Assembly: GCA_964532065.1 (NCBI GenBank) | Contig: CAZHHG010000001.1 | Location: forward strand, 85,503-149,502 | Length of the DNA: 64,000 nucleotides | Origin: DSXH01 sp964532065 | GTDB taxonomy: Bacteria; Bacteroidota; Ignavibacteria; Ignavibacteriales; Melioribacteraceae | Reading direction: 5' to 3' | Part shown: positions 59,662 to 64,000 of the stretch, piece by piece | Position numbering within the stretch: position 1 is the stretch's first letter | How the letters are laid out: every line of letters starts with the position of its first letter | Translations under genes and position numbers: made by a program | The notes under the pieces: model-generated | The model's input: only the letters and a program-made list of their open reading frames with translations | Told to the model about the DNA's origin: nothing | The model's database searches: none

Positions 59662-62600
59662 ATGAAACACAAAAAAGTTCTAATAATCGGAAGTTCAGCA
59701 TTAAAAATAGGTGAGGCGGGTGAATTCGATTACTCGGGTTCGCAGGCAATTAAAGCTCTTAAAGAAGAGGGAATATATACCGTTCTTATAAATCCGAACA
59801 TTGCGACAATTCAAACATCCGATTACCTGGCCGATAAAGTATATCTCCTGCCGATCAATACGCATTATGTAGAAAGAGTTATAATTAAAGAGAAACCGGA
59901 CGGAATAATACTCGGATTCGGCGGACAAACCGCACTGAACTGCGGACTAGCATTGCATAGAGAGGGGATTCTTAAAAAGTATAAAATTCAGGTACTGGGT
60001 ACACAGATCGAAGCGATTGAGAATACCGAGGATCGCCAGCTCTTCTGTAACAAGCTTTCTGAGATCGATGTTAAATTTCCGCAGAGCAAAGCCGTTAACT
60101 CTGTTGAAGATGCGGTTGAATACGCGGCAAAGATCGGTTATCCGGTAATTATCCGGATTGCCTATGCGCTCGGCGGACTCGGATCCGGTATCTGCAGAAA
60201 CAAAGCCGAAGTAAAAAAACTGGCTTCGAAAGCACTTTCCTATTCATCGCAGATCCTTGTTGAAGAATACCTTGAAGGATGGAAAGAAATTGAATACGAG
60301 GTTGTACGCGACAGATACGACAATTGCATAACCGTCTGCAATATGGAGAACTTGGACCCGATGGGAATTCATACGGGCGAAAGTATTGTGGTCGCTCCGA
60401 GTCAAACTCTATCGAATAATGAATATCATAAGTTGAGAGAAGTTGCAATAAGAACTATCCGGCACCTTGGAATAGTCGGCGAGTGCAACATTCAATATGC
60501 GCTTGATCCCGAATCGGAGGATTATAGGGTGATTGAAGTAAATGCGCGTCTTTCCAGAAGTTCTGCCCTGGCTTCGAAAGCAACGGGTTATCCGCTGGCA
60601 TTCATTGCTGCAAAACTGGCTCTCGGTTACGGATTACACGAACTGCCGAATTCAGTTACAAAAACAACCAAGGCTTTTTTCGAGCCCGCTCTCGATTATA
60701 TAGTTGTCAAAGTTCCGCGGTGGGATCTCAAAAAATTCAGACTTGTAAAACGCCATCTCGGTTCATCAATGAAATCAGTCGGTGAAGTTATGGCAATCGG
60801 AAGAAAGTTTGAAGAGGCCATCCAGAAGGCGATGCGAATGCTCGATATCGGTGTAGAAGGTTTAACCGCAAGTAGAACCAAGGTTGAATTCGAAGAACTT
60901 GAGGAAGCTCTGCGGAATCCGACGGAGGAGAGAATTTTTGCAGTTATTCAGGCGCTTAAACAGGGCTACTCCGTTGAATGGATTCATTCTTTAACTCACA
61001 TTAACAAATGGTTCCTGCATAAAATCCGGAATATTGCGGAAATAGAGAAGAAAATTTCAGTGAACGGAAAACTTAACGAAGAACTACTTCTCGAAGCCAA
61101 GCAGCATGGATTCTCCGACAGGCAGATTGCCAATGTAATCGGAAAGGACGCTCACGATATTTATCTCCAGCGTAAAAAATTCGGCATCAGTCCATTTATT
61201 CAACATATCGATACACTCGCCGCGGAATATCCTGCGAAAACAAATTATCTGTACCTATCGTATAACAGCTCAATACATGATTTCGATTTCAAACTAAAAA
61301 ATAGTGTTGCGATAATCGGCTCCGGTCCGTATAGAATCGGAAGTTCTGTTGAATTCGACTGGTGCTGCGTAAATACAGTAAAGACACTTCGTTCGCTCGG
61401 GTATAAAACTGTAATGATCAACTGTAATCCTGAAACAGTAAGCACCGATTATGATGAGTCCGACGCACTCTTTTTTGAGGAGCTTACCACCGAAACCATC
61501 TGGGAAATATACGATGCGCTAAAATCGAGAGGCGTAATAGTATCCATGGGCGGTCAGACTCCGAATAATCTTGCTCTCAAGCTTCATAAAGTCGGAATCA
61601 AAATTCTCGGGACATCACCTGAATCAATCGACAAAGCCGAGGACAGGAGCAAATTTTCTGAAATGCTCGACGAACTCGGAATTGAACAGCCGGAATGGAG
61701 TAAATTATCAACTCTGCAGGATGCTCTTCTCTTTGCCAATAAGGTCGGCTACCCGGTTCTTGTAAGGCCTTCTTATGTTCTGAGCGGTGCCGCAATGGCA
61801 ATTGCGACAGATGATATGGAGCTTACAAAGTTTTTACAGAAAGCGGTGGATGTATCACCTGAACAGCCTGTGGTAATTTCTAAATTTCTTGTAAACGCAA
61901 AAGAACTGGAATTCGATGCTGTCGCACAGAATGGAGAGATTGTCTGCTCGGCTATTTCCGAGCACGTTGAGAATGCGGGCGTTCATTCCGGTGATGCTAC
62001 GCTTGTGCTTCCGGCTCAGCGGACTTATCTCGAAACAATGAGACAGATAAAAAAATTCTCTTCGGACATCGCAAAGTCGTTAAACATAAACGGTCCTTTT
62101 AATATTCAGTTTTTAGCAAAGGATAATAAGGTAAAGGTGATTGAATGTAATTTGAGAGCATCGAGGAGTTTTCCTTTCGTTTCTAAAACACTGAAGAAAA
62201 ATTTTATTGATGTTGCCGCCAGGGTCATTATCGGTAGAAAAGTTGAATCCCTTTCGGACAACATTTTCAAATTCGATTATGTAGGAGTAAAAGCGCCCGA
62301 GTTTTCTTTCACGCGTCTTGAAGGAGCCGATCCGACAACCGGAGTTGAAATGGCTTCTACGGGTGAGGTTGCATGCCTGGGTGACGATTTCGACGAGGCT
62401 TTCCTGAAAGCTCTCGAAGCTGTCGGCTACAGATTTCCAATCAAATCAATATTGATTTCATCCGGTACGATCGAATCGAAATCCGAACTACTTGAACCGG
62501 CCCGCCAGCTCCTGAAGCTCGGAGTCAGTTTTTATGCAACGCCCGGTACGGCTAAATTCATGAAAGTAAACGGAATACCGGTAGAAACTCTTGAATGGCC

Positions 62601-62841
62601 ATTGAGCGGTAAATCCAAGAACTCCGTAGACATACTCAAATCCGGTAAAATCGATCTCGTTATAAATATTCCTAAAAATTTCCAGGCCGATGAATTAACA
62701 AATGATTATATGATCCGCCGGACTGCTGTTGATTATAAAATTCCTCTTATTACAAACCGGCAGCTGGCAATGCGGCTTGCAGAAGCTCTGACTAACAAAG
62801 ATCCAAGGAATCTTGAAATTAAAAGCTGGGATCAATATTAA
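59662..62841 (+). CDS. carB: Carbamoyl phosphate synthase large subunit
   Basis: 1059 aa, the full length for CarB. Two homologous ATP-grasp halves: the first with G-S-S-A-L-K-I-G-E-A-G-E-F-D-Y-S-G near 10-26 and G-F-G-G-Q-T-A-L-N-C-G near 86; the second starting at A-I-I-G-S-G-P-Y-R-I-G-S-S-V-E-F-D near 550 with M-G-G-Q-T-P-N-N near 632. A central oligomerisation region and a C-terminal MGS-like allosteric domain about 930-1059 (Y-A-T-P-G-T-A-K-F, then N-I-P-K-N, R-R-T-A-V-D) complete it. The MGS domain is where UMP/IMP/ornithine effects act in E. coli. GGGAAATA lies before the ATG. Confidence 0.96.
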   Translation: MKHKKVLIIGSSALKIGEAGEFDYSGSQAIKALKEEGIYTVLINPNIATIQTSDYLADKVYLLPINTHYVERVIIKEKPDGIILGFGGQTALNCGLALHREGILKKYKIQVLGTQIEAIENTEDRQLFCNKLSEIDVKFPQSKAVNSVEDAVEYAAKIGYPVIIRIAYALGGLGSGICRNKAEVKKLASKALSYSSQILVEEYLEGWKEIEYEVVRDRYDNCITVCNMENLDPMGIHTGESIVVAPSQTLSNNEYHKLREVAIRTIRHLGIVGECNIQYALDPESEDYRVIEVNARLSRSSALASKATGYPLAFIAAKLALGYGLHELPNSVTKTTKAFFEPALDYIVVKVPRWDLKKFRLVKRHLGSSMKSVGEVMAIGRKFEEAIQKAMRMLDIGVEGLTASRTKVEFEELEEALRNPTEERIFAVIQALKQGYSVEWIHSLTHINKWFLHKIRNIAEIEKKISVNGKLNEELLLEAKQHGFSDRQIANVIGKDAHDIYLQRKKFGISPFIQHIDTLAAEYPAKTNYLYLSYNSSIHDFDFKLKNSVAIIGSGPYRIGSSVEFDWCCVNTVKTLRSLGYKTVMINCNPETVSTDYDESDALFFEELTTETIWEIYDALKSRGVIVSMGGQTPNNLALKLHKVGIKILGTSPESIDKAEDRSKFSEMLDELGIEQPEWSKLSTLQDALLFANKVGYPVLVRPSYVLSGAAMAIATDDMELTKFLQKAVDVSPEQPVVISKFLVNAKELEFDAVAQNGEIVCSAISEHVENAGVHSGDATLVLPAQRTYLETMRQIKKFSSDIAKSLNINGPFNIQFLAKDNKVKVIECNLRASRSFPFVSKTLKKNFIDVAARVIIGRKVESLSDNIFKFDYVGVKAPEFSFTRLEGADPTTGVEMASTGEVACLGDDFDEAFLKALEAVGYRFPIKSILISSGTIESKSELLEPARQLLKLGVSFYATPGTAKFMKVNGIPVETLEWPLSGKSKNSVDILKSGKIDLVINIPKNFQADELTNDYMIRRTAVDYKIPLITNRQLAMRLAEALTNKDPRNLEIKSWDQY

Positions 62842-62908
62842 GCTCCGGATGGTTTACACTGTTTAAATTTATAACTATCTTTGTTCTGCATTAAAATGAA
62901 AGCTTGAT

Positions 62909-63310
62909 ATGAAATTAGAAAACAAGCCCTCCTTATTGATCGTTGAAGATGATTTCGAAAACCAGAAATTTCTCCAGTTCTTTCTGCGCAGGAAATTTGA
63001 TGTTGAATTATGTGATTCCGCCGATACCTTCTACCGGAAACTGAAAGAGAAGAAGTTCGACATTATTCTTATGGACATTTCCCTGAAGGGGAAAAAGGAC
63101 GGACTTCAATTGACCCGCGAATTAAGGAGCTCCGGCGAATATAAAGACCTTCCCGTAATTGGACTTTCGGCTCATGCGTTTCAAAAAGATAAAGACAACG
63201 CTTATGATGCCGGCGTTGATCTCTTTATAACTAAACCGGTCCAGAACGATAATCTGCTGGACGCTCTTTTCAACACACTTGAGCAGAAAACCGGTAAAAA
63301 ATTTTCATAA
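62909..63310 (+). CDS. Receiver-only response regulator
   Basis: 133 aa, one CheY-like receiver domain and no output domain. Acidic pair D14-D15 (I-V-E-D-D), phospho-acceptor D56 (I-L-M-D-I-S-L), switch S87 (G-L-S-A-H-A) and K109 (I-T-K-P-V). It fits a Spo0F/CheY-like single-domain relay. No histidine kinase is encoded nearby, so the partner is elsewhere. It follows carB by 67 bases without a terminator, so some read-through is possible. Confidence 0.92.
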   Translation: MKLENKPSLLIVEDDFENQKFLQFFLRRKFDVELCDSADTFYRKLKEKKFDIILMDISLKGKKDGLQLTRELRSSGEYKDLPVIGLSAHAFQKDKDNAYDAGVDLFITKPVQNDNLLDALFNTLEQKTGKKFS

Positions 63311-63388
63311 TCTTCCCGATTTAAGCTGTAACCAATTTACGCCTCATATCGTCTAAAATTCAGAAATTAATCTTAATAAGGTATCGCT

Positions 63389-64000
63389 ATGTTCAAAAAA
63401 TTCTCTTTAACGGTATTTTCTCTCATTGTTATTACGTTCAGCATTAACGCCCAGAACTACCAATCCAAAAGCAATGACTGGGACTGGGATTGGGATGATG
63501 AGTGGTGGCACTGGAGAGGCGGGAATCCTTTGATTGAAGTAAACTGGGGACCCGGTAATCCGATGCACGATAAGCTTATAAGTAAATTTTCTCCGATAGG
63601 GTTGGCGGAACTGAAACTGGGATTTGCATCCTTCGAAAATTTTGAAGACGAAGAGATTATTGAATTTGAAGAGAAATTCTCTTTTATCTCCTGGGTTGCA
63701 ACCCGACTTCAATCCGAAAAAAGAAAGCTGGATGAATTACCGACGGAATTATTCCGCTTCGGATTTGGGAGAAGGAGCGGTTACGGTTATGAATTCGGGA
63801 ATGTTAAAATCCTGCCGTTTACACAGACGTCCGCCGTCTGGTCAAAACTCGAGATGAAAGATTATCCGGTTTCTATCTTTCCTGCCGTTTCATTACAAAG
63901 TGCGATCGAGGATACGGAAATATTAAAGCGGTTCGACGGAAATTTCCGGTTCGGTACAACTATAGAAGGTGGGGTCAGCTTAAGTGCCGGATTGGTTTCT
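63389..64000 (+). CDS. Exported protein of unknown function (3' end missing)
   Basis: 204 codons to the right edge with no stop. ATG start, signal peptide 1-20 (S-I-N-A-Q). The mature N-terminus has a Trp/Asp cluster D-W-D-W-D-W-D-D-E-W-W-H-W at about 28-40, followed by P-L-I-E-V-N-W-G-P-G-N-P and then G-L-A-E-L-K-L-G-F. The later part looks beta-rich (F-G-F-G-R-R-S-G-Y-G-Y near 135). It could be an outer membrane or surface beta protein; the family is not recognised and the remainder is outside the window. Confidence 0.6.
   Translation, partial: MFKKFSLTVFSLIVITFSINAQNYQSKSNDWDWDWDDEWWHWRGGNPLIEVNWGPGNPMHDKLISKFSPIGLAELKLGFASFENFEDEEIIEFEEKFSFISWVATRLQSEKRKLDELPTELFRFGFGRRSGYGYEFGNVKILPFTQTSAVWSKLEMKDYPVSIFPAVSLQSAIEDTEILKRFDGNFRFGTTIEGGVSLSAGLVS

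Overview
The window looks like chromosome from a member of the Ignavibacteria / Bacteroidota group, probably a Melioribacter-like Ignavibacteriales. Direct support: a large secreted protein ends in a type IX secretion (T9SS) sorting domain with the N-Y-P-N-P-F-N-P start typical of that group; the tRNA-Lys gene has a Bacteroidota-type promoter (TTTG, 19 bases, TAnnTTTG); there are two SusC/FecA-like TonB receptors, one paired with a DUF4249 lipoprotein; and HYC_CC_PP, DUF6132 and DUF971 families occur. The assignment is by recognition only.

Layout. 1-6 kb: the end of a 16-residue-repeat surface protein, ornithine aminotransferase, a DUF1579 protein, an MFS transporter and a lipoprotein/coiled-coil membrane pair. 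6-12 kb: a T9SS cargo protein, then an exported DUF362 protein and a DUF6599-like protein. 11.7-17.4 kb (minus): a five-gene operon for a DMSO-reductase-type molybdoenzyme (catalytic, Fe-S and anchor subunits) followed by an exported Memo-family protein and a methyltransferase. 17.5-22.6 kb: a 1056-aa multidomain Ntn-hydrolase protein, a lipoprotein and an aldo/keto reductase. 22.6-27.7 kb (minus): a Spy/CpxP-like protein with a split MacA-MacB-TolC type export system. 28.1-35.2 kb (plus): a complete Na+-translocating NADH:quinone oxidoreductase operon nqrABCDEF followed by its flavin transferase apbE and the 52-aa maturation factor nqrM. 35.2-39.5 kb: exported nitrilase, exported NagA-like deacetylase and GH43 glycosidase.

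39.9-43.2 kb is a small island bounded by a 45-bp direct repeat of the 3' part of a tRNA-Lys(CTT) gene, including the anticodon loop. The intact tRNA is at the right and the displaced 3' fragment at the left. It carries a radical SAM/SPASM protein, a frameshifted RadC-family remnant, a beta-barrel-like protein and a Mu Gam-like protein. No integrase is present, so it looks like a decayed integrative element.

43.4-48.1 kb: an SbtA-like bicarbonate transporter with a PII-like partner and a six-helix membrane protein, gamma-glutamyltransferase, and an SPFH protein interrupted by a 10-N gap whose flanks join in frame. 48.1-51.2 kb: a metal-linked cluster (HYC_CC_PP protein, exported HMA domain, TonB receptor with a Cys-Cys plug). 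51.4-53.5 kb: DUF971 and a thiol-redox operon. 54.4-58.3 kb: TonB receptor, DUF4249 lipoprotein and RlpA. 58.5-64 kb: carA, carB, a receiver-only response regulator and the start of an exported protein.

The energetic theme is sodium-motive respiration (NQR plus its two maturation factors) together with an exported molybdoenzyme respiratory chain. The most interesting unexplained items are the tRNA-bounded island, the exported Memo protein in the molybdoenzyme operon and the three-part Ntn-hydrolase fusion. I did not find a clearly novel defence or mobile system.
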